DNA of 64,000 nt from Mesorhizobium sp. B2-4-15 (GCF_006658505.1 NZ_VFUZ01000013.1:62001-126000); one strand, 5' to 3'; numbered from the stretch's first letter, positions 9,248 to 18,235 are shown. Numbers and translations: made by a program. The notes: generated by a model not told the origin, from the letters alone.

Positions 9248-9784
9248 CTATCGAGAAAGCGAACCGACTTCGACATGAAGTGAGGCAGGATTCACAGCCG
9301 CCTCCATCAACACGGCGAGGACCGCCCCCTCATGAAGGCTGGTCGAGAAACTCGCGGCGACGAACTCAATCGTGGAATCGTGGAACGTCAGGATGAAATG
9401 CCGATAGCCTGAGAGCAGCTCCGGCGCATGAGACGAGTGACTCCGATTTGCCCTTTCAAGAGAGCCGATCCACGATGAATTTTCGACTTCGAATGCGGAA
9501 TAGGGCTGCAAACCCAATCCATGCAAACGATGCCCACTGATCGTTTCGTCGTTCGACGGTCCAAATTGCAAAGCCAAATAGGGATCTGCCGCCAGTATAA
9601 CGACGGTCTGGTTGCTGGTTGCAGCCGAAACCGATCGTGGGTTTGTGCCATCGAATGACGGGTCCGGGATGTTCGCCAGGTAGGCTATGAGCAGCCTGCC
9701 TTCATCCGCAAATATATGAGGCAGCGGCGCGCCGGCGCTCAACGGCGGCACCTTGATGGGCAGCAAAACCTCTGGTTTCGACAT
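9248..9784 (-). CDS. Conserved hypothetical protein coupled to FAD oxidase
   Basis: A 178-residue protein that I cannot assign to a named family. It is neither basic nor membrane-bound. The most constrained-looking part is the middle: FGPSNDETISGHRLHGLGL, AFEVENSSWI and YRHFILTFHDSTIEFVA, where invariant-looking His, Glu, Trp and Asp residues cluster. The ATG immediately follows the stop codon of the upstream FAD-linked oxidase with no spacer, so translation is probably coupled. That context suggests, but does not show, a role linked to the oxidase. Confidence 0.7.
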   Translation of the reverse strand: MSKPEVLLPIKVPPLSAGAPLPHIFADEGRLLIAYLANIPDPSFDGTNPRSVSAATSNQTVVILAADPYLALQFGPSNDETISGHRLHGLGLQPYSAFEVENSSWIGSLERANRSHSSHAPELLSGYRHFILTFHDSTIEFVAASFSTSLHEGAVLAVLMEAAVNPASLHVEVGSLSR

Positions 9785-11203
9785 CTAATGATCTTGGCCC
9801 GGCAAGATCTTGCCCGGATTCATGATGTTTTGCGGATCGAGCGCCTGCTTGATCGTTCGCATGATGTCGACACCATGGCCGAGTTCGTGGCGCAGGAAGC
9901 CGATCTTGCCCTGGCCGACGCCGTGCTCGCCGGTGCAGGTTCCGTCCATGGCGATCGCCCGCATGTTGAGGCGCGCGACGAATTTCTCCGACAGCGCGAT
10001 TTCCTTCGGGTCATTCACATCCATCAGCACCAAGACGTGAAAATTGCCGTCGCCGGCATGGCCGACGATCGGCGCGATCAATCCCATTTCGGCGATGTCG
10101 GCTTCTGTCTCGGTGACGCATTCGGCAAAGCGTGAGATCGGCACGCAGACATCGGTGGAAAGCCCCTTGGCGCCCGGGCGCAGCGTCAACGACGACCAGT
10201 AGGCGTCATGCCTGGCCTTCCACAGTTTGGAGCGTTCCTCGGCGACGCTGGTCCACAGGAACGGGCCGCCGCCATTCTCTTCGGCGATCATGCCGAAGGT
10301 TTCGGCCTGCTCGGAGACGCCGGCGTCGCTGCCATGGAACTCGACGAACAGGCACGGGCTCTCGGGATAGTCGAGCTTGGAATAATTCTTCATCGCCCGC
10401 ATCTGCAGCGCGTTGACCAGTTCGATGCGCGCCACCGGGATGCCCATCTGGATGGTCGCGATGACCGCGTTGCAGGCCGCCTCGACGCTCGGAAACGGAC
10501 AGACGCCGCCCGAGATCGCCTGCGGAATGCCTTGCAGCTTGAGCGTCAGCGAGGTGATGATGCCGAGCGTGCCTTCCGAACCGACCAGCAGCCGCGTCAG
10601 ATCGTAGCCGGCCGAGCTCTTCTTCGCCCGCTTGCCGGTCGTCACCGTCTCGCCGTCTGCCATCACCGCCGTCAGCGACAGCACGTTTTCGCGCATCGTT
10701 CCGTAGCGCACCGCGTTGGTGCCGGAGGCCCGCGTCGCCGCCATGCCGCCCAGCGAGGCATTGGCGCCCGGATCGATCGGGAAGAACAGCCCGGTGTCGC
10801 GCAGATGCCGGTTCAGATCCTCACGCGTCACGCCAGGCTCGACCGTGCAGTCGAGGTCCTGCGGATTGACTGCAAGGATGCGGTTCATGCGTGACGTATC
10901 GACCGAAATGCCGCCACCGGGCGCGTTGGTATGGCCTTCCAGCGACGAGCCGACGCCGAAGGCGATCACCGGCACGCGGTGCGTGGCGCAAGCGCGCACG
11001 ATCTCCTGCACCTCGGCCGTGGTCTCCGGGAAAGCGACGCCGTCCGGCGCCTGCGTCGGAATATAGGTGGTGGTGTGCGCATGCTGCGAGCGGATAGCCT
11101 GGCCGGTCTGGAAGCGCTCGCCCAGCCGCTGCTTGAGGATGCCAAGCACCGCCGCGATGCCTTCCTCGTTGCGTTCGACCGGATTGAGGTCGCTCAGAGC
11201 CAT
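9785..11203 (-). CDS. FAD-linked oxidase of the D-lactate/glycolate dehydrogenase type
   Basis: A 472-residue flavoprotein of the GlcD/DLD family (COG0277). The N-terminal half is a PCMH-type FAD-binding domain with the conserved IAFGVGSSLEGHTNAPGGG segment. A second FAD-contact region follows (DPGANASLGGMAATRASGTN). The C-terminal half has the family motifs GHAGDGNFHVLV and GTCTGEHGVGQGK and ends with DPQNIMNPGKILP. These enzymes oxidise 2-hydroxy acids and pass electrons to quinone or cytochrome c. No iron-sulfur GlcF partner follows, so a single-subunit D-lactate dehydrogenase is more likely than glycolate oxidase. The start at 11203 has a strong GGAGGAATT ribosome site, and a much longer upstream extension was rejected. 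Confidence 0.87.
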   Translation of the reverse strand: MALSDLNPVERNEEGIAAVLGILKQRLGERFQTGQAIRSQHAHTTTYIPTQAPDGVAFPETTAEVQEIVRACATHRVPVIAFGVGSSLEGHTNAPGGGISVDTSRMNRILAVNPQDLDCTVEPGVTREDLNRHLRDTGLFFPIDPGANASLGGMAATRASGTNAVRYGTMRENVLSLTAVMADGETVTTGKRAKKSSAGYDLTRLLVGSEGTLGIITSLTLKLQGIPQAISGGVCPFPSVEAACNAVIATIQMGIPVARIELVNALQMRAMKNYSKLDYPESPCLFVEFHGSDAGVSEQAETFGMIAEENGGGPFLWTSVAEERSKLWKARHDAYWSSLTLRPGAKGLSTDVCVPISRFAECVTETEADIAEMGLIAPIVGHAGDGNFHVLVLMDVNDPKEIALSEKFVARLNMRAIAMDGTCTGEHGVGQGKIGFLRHELGHGVDIMRTIKQALDPQNIMNPGKILPGQDH

Positions 11204-11305
11204 GAATTCCTCCGCTAATGGACCAGTGCCCACGCTTGTCATGCGATTATGGATGCGTAGTCTCACCAGCCACGCTGTGTCCAGCACCAGAACAAGGAAG
11301 TTTCG

Positions 11306-11785
11306 ATGTCCATCCCCGCCCCCTTCGTCTCCAGGCCCATGGACATCGAGAAGGATTGGATCGACTACAACGGCCATCTCAACATGGCCTATTACAACGT
11401 CCTGTTCGACCGCTGTTCGGACGAGGCCTTCGAAGCGATGGGCATGGGGCTGGATTACGTGAAAGAGCGGCGGCTCACCATCTACACGGCCGAAGTCCAT
11501 GTCTGCTACGTCCAGGAGCTGCATCTGGACCACAAGGTCAGGGTCTCCTTCCAACTCATCGACCATGACGAGAAGCGGCTCAGGGCCTACCAGGAAATCC
11601 GCCATGTCGACGGCTGGCTCGCCGCCACGTCCGAGACCCTGTCGCTGCATGTCGACATGGCGGGGCCGAAGGTGGCACCCTTCCCCGCCGATGTGCTGGC
11701 CAGGATCGAAGCCATGCGCGCCGCCCATTCGGCCCTGCCCATGCCCGAGCGCGCGGGCCGCTCGATCGGCATCAAGCGCAAGTAG
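11306..11785 (+). CDS. Hot-dog fold acyl-CoA thioesterase
   Basis: A 159-residue protein of the 4-hydroxybenzoyl-CoA thioesterase/YbgC superfamily. The catalytic segment DYNGHLNMAYYNVLFD begins at Asp20, and the GHLN turn is typical. A central strand (AEVHVCYVQEL) follows as in the hot-dog fold. Related thioesterases in rhizobial carnitine and betaine gene sets act on betainyl-CoA or similar thioesters, but no carnitine gene is adjacent, so the substrate is open. The gene is transcribed away from the FAD-linked oxidase, with about 100 bp between starts that must hold both promoters. Confidence 0.82.
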   Translation: MSIPAPFVSRPMDIEKDWIDYNGHLNMAYYNVLFDRCSDEAFEAMGMGLDYVKERRLTIYTAEVHVCYVQELHLDHKVRVSFQLIDHDEKRLRAYQEIRHVDGWLAATSETLSLHVDMAGPKVAPFPADVLARIEAMRAAHSALPMPERAGRSIGIKRK

Positions 11786-12047
11786 GGCGAGGCCGGTATC
11801 CGTCCAGCTCCCGAACGGCGAGGCGACCGGATCTGACTTCAAAGCCACACCCGAAACTCAAAATCGCCGAACCTCTGATGTCCGCTGGCACCAGTGCTTG
11901 AAGCGGCTCTGGACCCGCGTTAACCTTACCGAGGTTTTAACGGGAACAAGCCAATTGAGACGTTGAACGACTCAGCGGAGCGGTCGAAAACGATCCGCAT
12001 CGAGTTGCGATACGGGCGGCGGGGCAAAGCCGGTTCGAGGGACGTGC

Positions 12048-12245
12048 ATGAAAACCGACATCAAGGTCGAGGTGGACAGGCTGGCCGCTGATCCGCGCAT
12101 AACGGACTATGATTTCTGGCGTTCGCTCAAGAACGTCGACAACGAAATCTTCCACATCGCCAACAACAATGAGCCGATCCCGTTCGACATGATCCGCTGG
12201 CGCAGCATTTTAAAGCGCGCCCGCCTGAAGCGTGGCCACGCCTGA
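12048..12245 (+). CDS. Small hypothetical protein
   Basis: A 65-residue protein with no recognised domain. It has a mixed acidic N-terminal half (VEVDRLAADPRITDYDFW) and a basic C-terminal end (ILKRARLKRGHA). It contains no cysteine, signal peptide or membrane helix. GAGGGA stands just before the ATG, which supports translation. It is isolated: 262 bp of featureless sequence separate it from the thioesterase gene, and the next gene is convergent. Confidence 0.55.
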   Translation: MKTDIKVEVDRLAADPRITDYDFWRSLKNVDNEIFHIANNNEPIPFDMIRWRSILKRARLKRGHA

Positions 12246-12321
12246 CGCCGGCGAGCCGGCCCGAGGCTGATGCCGTTCGTCACAGCCGCCCGCGGAAACA
12301 TCCGATAACCGTCGCGCCATT

Positions 12322-12801
12322 TCACGGCGATCGCCGGATCGCCGCCAGAGGCGAACGCGCGGGCACCGGCGACGACTGGATGATGGCCGTGTTCGTCATC
12401 GCATAGGGGATGATGCGATCGATCACCCGTTCGAGTTCGGCGACCGAGCCGACATGTGCCAGGGCGATGAAGCAGTCCTCCCCGGTCACCCGGTCGCATT
12501 GCGCGATTTCGGGCAACTCACGGATGATCTCGGCCACCACCGACAATTGTCCCGGCACTGGTCGGATGCGCAGCCACGCCGACAGCTTCAGCCCAAGGGC
12601 CGCGGGATTGATCCTCACCGAATAGCCTTCGATCACGCCGTTCTCCTGCAGCCGCTTGATGCGCTCGGCGACGCTGGGCGCCGACAGGCCGACCGAGCGC
12701 GCAAGCTCCGCCGTGCTGGCGCGTGCGTCCTTTTCCAAGAGGCGCAGGATCTTCATGTCGGCCGCATCAAGATCGATATGTTCAGTTCGAAGGCGCTTCA
12801 T
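12322..12801 (-). CDS. Lrp/AsnC family transcriptional regulator
   Basis: A 159-residue regulator with the Lrp layout. An N-terminal helix-turn-helix spans about residues 12-55 (DAADMKILRLLEKDARAS, then LARSVGLSAPSVAERIKRL). A RAM ligand-binding domain follows, with the family segment GEDCFIALAHVGS. It is transcribed away from an EamA/RhtA-type exporter, a common pairing in which the regulator senses an amino acid and controls its efflux. GGAGCTTTCA precedes the ATG at 12801; an upstream in-frame extension of 36 codons was rejected. Confidence 0.87.
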   Translation of the reverse strand: MKRLRTEHIDLDAADMKILRLLEKDARASTAELARSVGLSAPSVAERIKRLQENGVIEGYSVRINPAALGLKLSAWLRIRPVPGQLSVVAEIIRELPEIAQCDRVTGEDCFIALAHVGSVAELERVIDRIIPYAMTNTAIIQSSPVPARSPLAAIRRSP

Positions 12802-12814
12802 TGAAAGCTCCTTG

Positions 12815-12868
12815 TTTCCAGTGATGAAAATGGCCCGACAATCGACCATTCTCCATATAAACTGGAAA
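12815..12868. promoter_or_regulatory. Candidate operator in Lrp/exporter divergent promoter
   Basis: The 90-bp gap between the two divergent starts contains an 8-bp inverted repeat, TTTCCAGT at 12815-12822 and ACTGGAAA at 12861-12868, with centres 46 bp apart. Lrp-type octamers bind separated half-sites on the same DNA face, so this is a plausible autoregulatory operator. AT-rich sequence (ATATAAA) lies between the halves near the exporter start and may be its -10 region. Confidence 0.45.
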
Positions 12869-12891
12869 AGCTGCCTGCGATACTGATTTCG

Positions 12892-13803
12892 ATGGACGAT
12901 CAAACGCAAGCTTCAGCTGCCAGCCCTGCCCTCGGCCGCCACGCACCCGGCAGTCTGGCGGCAAAACTGCCGCCGCATGTCTGGTTCGGTGTCAGCGCCG
13001 TCTTCCACTATCTCGGGCCGGCCTTCGCCGTGCTGCTTTTCCCGCATGTCGGCGTGCTCGGCATGGCATGGCTGCGCATCGCCACCGCGGCGCTGATTTT
13101 TGCGCCGCTGACGCGCCCATGGCGGAGCTTCGCCCGCGCCGATCGCCCAACCCGCCTGCTGTTGCTGGCCTTCGGCACCTGCCTGGCGGTGATGAACTGT
13201 TCGTTCTACCTGGCGCTTGACCGCCTGCCGATCTCGCTGGTGGCGGCGATCGAATTCGTCGGCACCATCGGCGTGGCGCTGGTCGGCCTCAGAAGCACTC
13301 GCAACCTGGCCGCTCTGGCCGTGGCCGTCGGCGGCACCTTGCTGCTGATCGACGTGAAGTGGTCCAGCGATCCTGTCGGGCTGTTCTGGGCCTTCCTCAA
13401 CGGCGCTCTCTTTGTCGGCTACATCGTTCTTGGCCACCGCGTCGCCCGCGCCGGTGCGGGCGACGGCATAGCGGGCCTCGGTGCCGCCATGGCGGTCGCC
13501 TTCGTCGTCGTGCTGCCGATCGGTTTCAGAGACGCACTGCCCGCCTTCTTCTCACCGCCGCTGCTCGTTGCAGCCATTGGTGTCGGCATCTGTTCTTCGG
13601 TCATTCCCTACATCTGCGACCAGCTTGCCATGTCACGGCTGCCGCGCTCGAGCTTTGCGCTGATGCTGTCGCTGCTGCCGGTCACGGCAACGCTGATCGG
13701 CGTCATCGTGCTGCGCCAGGTTCCCGGCCTCAGGGATTGCCTCGGCATCGCGCTGGTGGTGGCCGGCGTTGCCTTCCACAAGCCGGCTCCATCAGCCAGG
13801 TGA
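12892..13803 (+). CDS. EamA/RhtA-type inner membrane exporter
   Basis: A 303-residue polytopic membrane protein with about ten hydrophobic segments in two EamA repeats, resembling RhtA, the threonine and homoserine exporter of Escherichia coli. Typical segments are AVMNCSFYLALDRLPIS in the first half and SSVIPYICDQLAMSRLP in the second. It probably exports an amino acid or related metabolite across the inner membrane. The divergent Lrp-family gene supports amino-acid efflux. It converges with the dienelactone hydrolase gene with only 25 bp between the stops. Confidence 0.85.
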   Translation: MDDQTQASAASPALGRHAPGSLAAKLPPHVWFGVSAVFHYLGPAFAVLLFPHVGVLGMAWLRIATAALIFAPLTRPWRSFARADRPTRLLLLAFGTCLAVMNCSFYLALDRLPISLVAAIEFVGTIGVALVGLRSTRNLAALAVAVGGTLLLIDVKWSSDPVGLFWAFLNGALFVGYIVLGHRVARAGAGDGIAGLGAAMAVAFVVVLPIGFRDALPAFFSPPLLVAAIGVGICSSVIPYICDQLAMSRLPRSSFALMLSLLPVTATLIGVIVLRQVPGLRDCLGIALVVAGVAFHKPAPSAR

Positions 13804-13828
13804 CCCGGCCGGCCGCCTGACACTCGCG

Positions 13829-14725
13829 CTATGCCAGTTTCTGCTTGAGGAAAGCGACAGTCCTGCCCCAGGCGAGATCGGCCGCCTTTTTGTCGTAGCG
13901 GGCCGCCGACGTGTCATTGTTGAAGGCATGGTTGGCGCCTTCATAGACATAGACCGTGTACTCGACATGGGCGGCGTCGAGCTCTTTCTTGAAGGCATCG
14001 ATGCCGGCATTGGTGCGCTCGTCGAGCCCGGCATAGTGCAGCAGCAACGCGGCCTTGATCTTCGAGACATCGGCGGCCTTTGGCTGCATGCCGTAATAGG
14101 CGACGCTGGCGGCGAGATCGGGCGCGTTGACGGCCAGCATGTTCGCGACACCGCCACCCCAGCAGAAGCCGATGACGCCAACCTTGCCATTGCCGTCCTT
14201 GTCGGCCTTGAGGAAGGCGACGGTCGCCACGCCGTCGGCCACGGTCTGCGCGGAGTCCAATTGGGTGAACATGTCACGCGCCTTGTCCTCGTCGGCGGGT
14301 GTGCCGCCGAGCGGCGACAGGAAATCCGGCGCAAGCGCCACGAACCCCTCCAACGCCACGCGCCGGGCGACGTCGCGTATATGCGCGTTGAGCCCCCTGT
14401 TTTCGTGGATGATGATGACGGTGCCGAGCTTGCCGGTCTGGTTTGCCGGTTTGACCAGATAGCCCTTCATTTCGCCGCCGTTGCCGGGATAGGTGATGTC
14501 CTCGCCTTTCACGCGGGGGTCGTCTTCGGCGACGATTGCCGCCTGGGCGGAATTGGCGGCCAGAAGCGGCGCGATCGCGGCCGCCGCCGCGCCAGATCCG
14601 GCAAGCCTCGTCAGTTGTTCCATGAAGCGCCGGCGATCGAGCGTCAGATGGGTATACTCGTCATAGGCGTCGATCATCGCCTGGGTAACGACGGGTTTTC
14701 CAGTGTTTGCAGATGTCGTCGTCAT
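13829..14725 (-). CDS. Tat-exported dienelactone hydrolase family protein
   Basis: A 298-residue alpha/beta hydrolase of the dienelactone hydrolase family. The nucleophile is the Cys in GFCWGGG, and the catalytic His is in GANHAFNND near the C-terminus. A twin-arginine stretch (DRRRFMEQLTRLAGSG), a hydrophobic segment and an Ala-X-Ala site indicate export to the periplasm by the Tat route. Related carboxymethylenebutenolidase-like proteins are often annotated as secreted hydrolases with unknown substrate. GAGGAG lies before the ATG at 14725, which is preferred to a start 78 bp upstream. Confidence 0.85.
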   Translation of the reverse strand: MTTTSANTGKPVVTQAMIDAYDEYTHLTLDRRRFMEQLTRLAGSGAAAAAIAPLLAANSAQAAIVAEDDPRVKGEDITYPGNGGEMKGYLVKPANQTGKLGTVIIIHENRGLNAHIRDVARRVALEGFVALAPDFLSPLGGTPADEDKARDMFTQLDSAQTVADGVATVAFLKADKDGNGKVGVIGFCWGGGVANMLAVNAPDLAASVAYYGMQPKAADVSKIKAALLLHYAGLDERTNAGIDAFKKELDAAHVEYTVYVYEGANHAFNNDTSAARYDKKAADLAWGRTVAFLKQKLA

Positions 14726-14975
14726 GGACGCACTCCTCGATCTCGATGCCTCGACTTCCTTGCGGTTGGCAAGATAGGGGCGAGCCTCGCATCGTCCAGT
14801 CACGGCTCGGTGACACTCCGGTTGCGCGGCTATGGGCGAGCGGCGGGATCATCACATTTTGGTCATCGGCGACAAATCTTGATGGCGCTGCCACAATAGT
14901 GGGGGAGACTGAGGAACCGGCCTCCCCATGGCGCGGCCACGGTCCTGAATGGTCCGATCTGAAAGGAACACGCCG

Positions 14976-15131
14976 ATGACCATGAACTCGCCGATCCTGG
15001 CAACCGCCTTCATGGTTGCCGCAGCCGCCTTCCTGGCGATGCGCGCGAACGTTGTCGCCATGAGCTGGAAGTCCATGGTCAAGGTTCGCAGCCGCCAGCG
15101 CCATCCGGCAAACACGAAAACCCAAGGATGA
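14976..15131 (+). CDS. Small single-span membrane protein, hypothetical
   Basis: A predicted 51-residue protein with one hydrophobic segment (ILATAFMVAAAAFLAM, residues 6-21) followed by a basic tail. AAAGGA lies shortly before the ATG at 14976. It ends 9 bp before the next gene, whose own ribosome site follows directly, so the two look like one transcription unit. No family is recognised. It is short enough that chance cannot be excluded. Confidence 0.45.
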   Translation: MTMNSPILATAFMVAAAAFLAMRANVVAMSWKSMVKVRSRQRHPANTKTQG

Positions 15132-15140
15132 GGTGAGATC

Positions 15141-15575
15141 ATGAACGTCCAGGATATCGTCAACACCGTTTCCCAGAAGGCAGGCCTCGATCAGGCGACG
15201 ACGGAGAAAGTCGTCGGAACCATCTTCTCGGTGCTGGAGCACGAGGCCGATGGCACCAGCGCCTCCTCGTTTTTCGCCAAGATCCCCGGCGCCGATGACC
15301 TTGCCCACCAATATGACGTCATGGCCGCCGCCCCTGCCGGCGGTGGCGGCTTCCTGTCCTCACTGCAGGGCGCGCTTGGCGGCGTTCTCGGCGAAAAGGC
15401 GGGCGCGCTGGTCAACGGCCTCGCCGCGCTCAAGGCCTCCGGCCTCGACATGGCGCAGATCCAGAAGGCCGGCGCCACGCTGGTCCAGCAGGCCGAAGCC
15501 GCCGCCGGTCCCGATTTGACCAACGAGGTGCTCGGCTCGGTCCCGAGCCTGAAGAGCCATCTGGGGCTTGGCTAA
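15141..15575 (+). CDS. Conserved hypothetical Ala/Gly-rich protein
   Basis: A 144-residue protein with an N-terminal helical unit (MNVQDIVNTVSQKAGLDQAT) and a Gly/Ala-rich middle (AAAPAGGGGFLSSLQGALGG). A second helical unit follows (LAALKASGLDMAQIQKAGAT). The pattern recalls the DUF2267/DUF2780-type families of small cytoplasmic proteins, but this link is tentative. GAGGTGAGATC precedes the ATG. It follows the small membrane protein by 9 bp and is followed by a strong palindrome at 15623-15658 that may end the transcript. Confidence 0.65.
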   Translation: MNVQDIVNTVSQKAGLDQATTEKVVGTIFSVLEHEADGTSASSFFAKIPGADDLAHQYDVMAAAPAGGGGFLSSLQGALGGVLGEKAGALVNGLAALKASGLDMAQIQKAGATLVQQAEAAAGPDLTNEVLGSVPSLKSHLGLG

Positions 15576-15622
15576 GGCGTTCCCCTCGGAAAGCTTTGCG
15601 CCGCCCCTCATCCGCCTGCCGG

Positions 15623-15658
15623 CACCTTCTCCCCGTATAGTGTGACGGGGAGAAGGTG
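15623..15658. terminator. Perfect 14-bp hairpin, bidirectional terminator-like repeat
   Basis: CACCTTCTCCCCGT and ACGGGGAGAAGGTG form a perfect 14-bp inverted repeat around an 8-base loop. It stands between two convergent genes, where it could stop transcripts from both sides. No T-run follows. The flank CCCCTCATCCGCCTGCCGG is repeated at about 43565-43584, which marks it as a copy of an intergenic repeat family (called B here). Confidence 0.6.
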
Positions 15659-15732
15659 CAATTTCAGCCCTGGCGCAGTCCCTGCACTACAATTCCGGCA
15701 GAACTTGACCGATCACTCGTCCGGTATCTGCC

Positions 15733-18090
15733 TTACTTCGGCAGCGCGTAAGCCATCACATAGTCCCCGGGCTTGGTGCCGACCGAGCCGTGGCCCCCGG
15801 CAACGATGACCACGAACTGGCGTCCGTCGGCCACCGTATAGGTCATCGGTGTCGATTGCCCGCCGGCCGGCAACCGGGCCCGCCAGAGCTGCTTGCCCGA
15901 CGTCAGGTCGTAGGCGCGCAGATAGTCGTCGACCGCGGCACCCAGGAAGGCGACGCCACCAGCGGTGATCATCGGCCCGCCAATACCGGGCACGCCGACC
16001 CTCAAGGGCAGCGGCAGCGGCGTCATGTCGTAGACCGTGCCGTTGCGGTGCTTGTAGGCAACCGCGCCGGTCCTGAGATCGACGCCGGCGACATACCCCC
16101 ATGGCGGCGCCTGGCAGGGAATGCCGAGCGGCGACAGGAACGGTCCCATGACCACCGCGTAGGGAGCGCCCTCATTGCGGTTCAGCCCCTGCTCGCTGCC
16201 CTTCGCGTCGCCCGGCGGCGGCACGTCGGCGCGGGGAATAAGTCTGGATGTGAATGCCAGGTAGGTCGGCATGCCGAATATCACCTGCCGCACCGGGTCC
16301 ACGGCGACCCCGCCCCAGTTGAAGACACCGAAATTGCCGGGATAGATCAGCGATCCCTGCAGGGAGGGCGGCGTGTAGCGGCCTTCATAGCGCAATTTGT
16401 GGAAGGCAATCCGGCACGCCAGCTGATCGAACATGGTGATGCCCCACATGTCGGCATCGGTCAGCGGCGGCGGGTTGAAGGAGAGGCCCGATGCCGGCTG
16501 CGTCGGCGATGTGTGGTCGCCTTCGATGGCGCCACCGGGCGCCGGCATTTCCTTGACCGGTATCATCGGTTCGCCGGTGCGCCGGTCGAGCACATAGAGG
16601 TCGCCCTGCTTGGTCGGCCCGACCAGCGCCGGCACCACTGTCCCGTCGCCCTTGGTGATGTCGATCAGGCTCGGTTGCGCCGGCACGTCCATGTCCCAGA
16701 GGTCGTGGTGCACGGTCTGCCGCACCCATTTCAACTGCCCGGTGTTGAGGTCGAGCGCGGTGATAGAGGAGGAGAATTTCTCGACATTGGCGCTGCGCCC
16801 GGCGCCGAGCTGGTCGGGAGTCTGGTTGCCGAGCGGCACATAGAGCAGGCCGAGCTTCTCGTCGGCGCTCGGCGTCGACCACATGTTGGGCGAGTTGGCG
16901 GTGTAGGTCTGGCCGGCCGGCAGCGGCGTGATCTGATCCGGATTGCCGGAATCCCAGTTCCACAACAATTTGCCGGTGCTCGCATCATAGGCGCGGATAA
17001 CGCCGGACGGTTCCTGCGTCGAATAATTGTCGTTGACCGCGCCGCCGACGATGATCTTGCCGCCCGCGATCAGCGGTGCCGAGGTCGAATAGTAGTAACC
17101 CGACTTCGGGTAAGGCATGCCGGTCAAAAGGTTGAGCGTGCCGCCCTCGGCGAAGGCCGGACAAACCTGCCCATTGGCGGCGTCGAGCGCGATCAGCCGC
17201 GCATCCGACGTCGGCAGGTAGACACGGCTTGCGCAAGGCTGGCCGACGGCCCCGGCGGCATCGGCATAGTAGGACACGCCGCGGCATGTCTGGTGCTGGC
17301 GGTCCTTGTCGAGCTTGATCTTGGGATCGTAGCGCCATTTCTCCTTGCCGGTCGCCGCATCGATGGCGATTGCGAAATTGTGCGGCGTGCAGATGTAGAG
17401 CGTGTCGCCGATCTTAAGCGGCGTCACCTGATAGGTGGTCTCGCCGATATCGTCCGGTCCCTTCACATCGCCGGTGCGGTAGGTCCAGGCCGGCTGCAGA
17501 TTGGCGACATTGTCCGGCGTGATCTGGTCGAGCGGCGAGTAACGCTGGCCGAACTGCGTGCGGCCATAGAAGTGCCACTCGCCAGCCGGCACGTCGCCGC
17601 CAAGATTGGCATTGGGGATCACCTTGTCGGTGTCGAGCGCGCCGCCGATGTCCTTCGGGTCCGCGGTCATCGAATAGCCGGCCACCGCCAGCGATGCCAG
17701 CACGGCCAGGATCAGCGGCGCGCGCCCGTCAGGCCCGGCAAGGCCGCGCCTCGCCCAGGGCGTCAAAAGCCACAGCGCCACCAGCACGATGATGCCGCCG
17801 CGCGGGCCGAGTTCCCACCAGTCGAAGCCGGTTTCCCAGACCGCCCAGGCCAAAGTGCAGAGCACGATCGCGGCGTAAAGCCACAGGGAGGTGGTCCGGC
17901 GTCGGTAGAGCAGCCAGGCGGTGATCAGGAAGGCGAGGCCGGCAACGATGTAATACCAACTGCCGCCCAGCGAAGCCAACCAGATGCCGCCCGCGCCGAG
18001 CGCCAGGCCGATGAGAAACAGGATGAGGGAGGTGATGGTGACAGCCAAGATGATACTCCTTCGACTGTTGCTCGCCAGTGAGGCGGCCAT
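15733..18090 (-). CDS. gcd: Membrane-bound PQQ-dependent glucose dehydrogenase
   Basis: A 785-residue quinoprotein, close to the 796 residues of Escherichia coli Gcd. The N-terminal 130 residues form about five membrane helices. A periplasmic eight-bladed propeller follows, with family segments such as WHFYGRTQFGQRYSPLDQI, WTYRTGD, TVHHDLWDMDVPAQPSLI and a C-terminal GHGSVGTKPGDYVMAY. The enzyme oxidises glucose to gluconolactone in the periplasm and feeds electrons to ubiquinone; in soil bacteria it often underlies mineral phosphate solubilisation. No PQQ synthesis gene is in the window, so the cofactor must come from elsewhere in the genome or from outside. The ATG at 18090 is preferred to a TTG two codons upstream. 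Confidence 0.92.
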   Translation of the reverse strand: MAASLASNSRRSIILAVTITSLILFLIGLALGAGGIWLASLGGSWYYIVAGLAFLITAWLLYRRRTTSLWLYAAIVLCTLAWAVWETGFDWWELGPRGGIIVLVALWLLTPWARRGLAGPDGRAPLILAVLASLAVAGYSMTADPKDIGGALDTDKVIPNANLGGDVPAGEWHFYGRTQFGQRYSPLDQITPDNVANLQPAWTYRTGDVKGPDDIGETTYQVTPLKIGDTLYICTPHNFAIAIDAATGKEKWRYDPKIKLDKDRQHQTCRGVSYYADAAGAVGQPCASRVYLPTSDARLIALDAANGQVCPAFAEGGTLNLLTGMPYPKSGYYYSTSAPLIAGGKIIVGGAVNDNYSTQEPSGVIRAYDASTGKLLWNWDSGNPDQITPLPAGQTYTANSPNMWSTPSADEKLGLLYVPLGNQTPDQLGAGRSANVEKFSSSITALDLNTGQLKWVRQTVHHDLWDMDVPAQPSLIDITKGDGTVVPALVGPTKQGDLYVLDRRTGEPMIPVKEMPAPGGAIEGDHTSPTQPASGLSFNPPPLTDADMWGITMFDQLACRIAFHKLRYEGRYTPPSLQGSLIYPGNFGVFNWGGVAVDPVRQVIFGMPTYLAFTSRLIPRADVPPPGDAKGSEQGLNRNEGAPYAVVMGPFLSPLGIPCQAPPWGYVAGVDLRTGAVAYKHRNGTVYDMTPLPLPLRVGVPGIGGPMITAGGVAFLGAAVDDYLRAYDLTSGKQLWRARLPAGGQSTPMTYTVADGRQFVVIVAGGHGSVGTKPGDYVMAYALPK

Positions 18091-18235
18091 GGGCAACGTC
18101 CCTGCCCTTTGTTCAGCTTTCCCTCACCCGCTCCGCCTGTCAAGCTGGCCCACACGCCAAGGTGGCAATCCATCTTGCCCGCGTTCGGGTTTTCCAGCAG
18201 TCTCCATGGGTCATCTTTCCCCTGGAGCAAGCAGA

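Noticed and set aside
11204..11848. N-terminal extension of the FAD-linked oxidase
   Set aside because: It overlaps the divergent thioesterase gene entirely, and a strong ribosome site marks the ATG at 11203.
15790..18081. A 763-residue open frame antisense to glucose dehydrogenase
   Set aside because: Arg/His-rich shadow translation with no recognisable domain opposite a clear enzyme gene.
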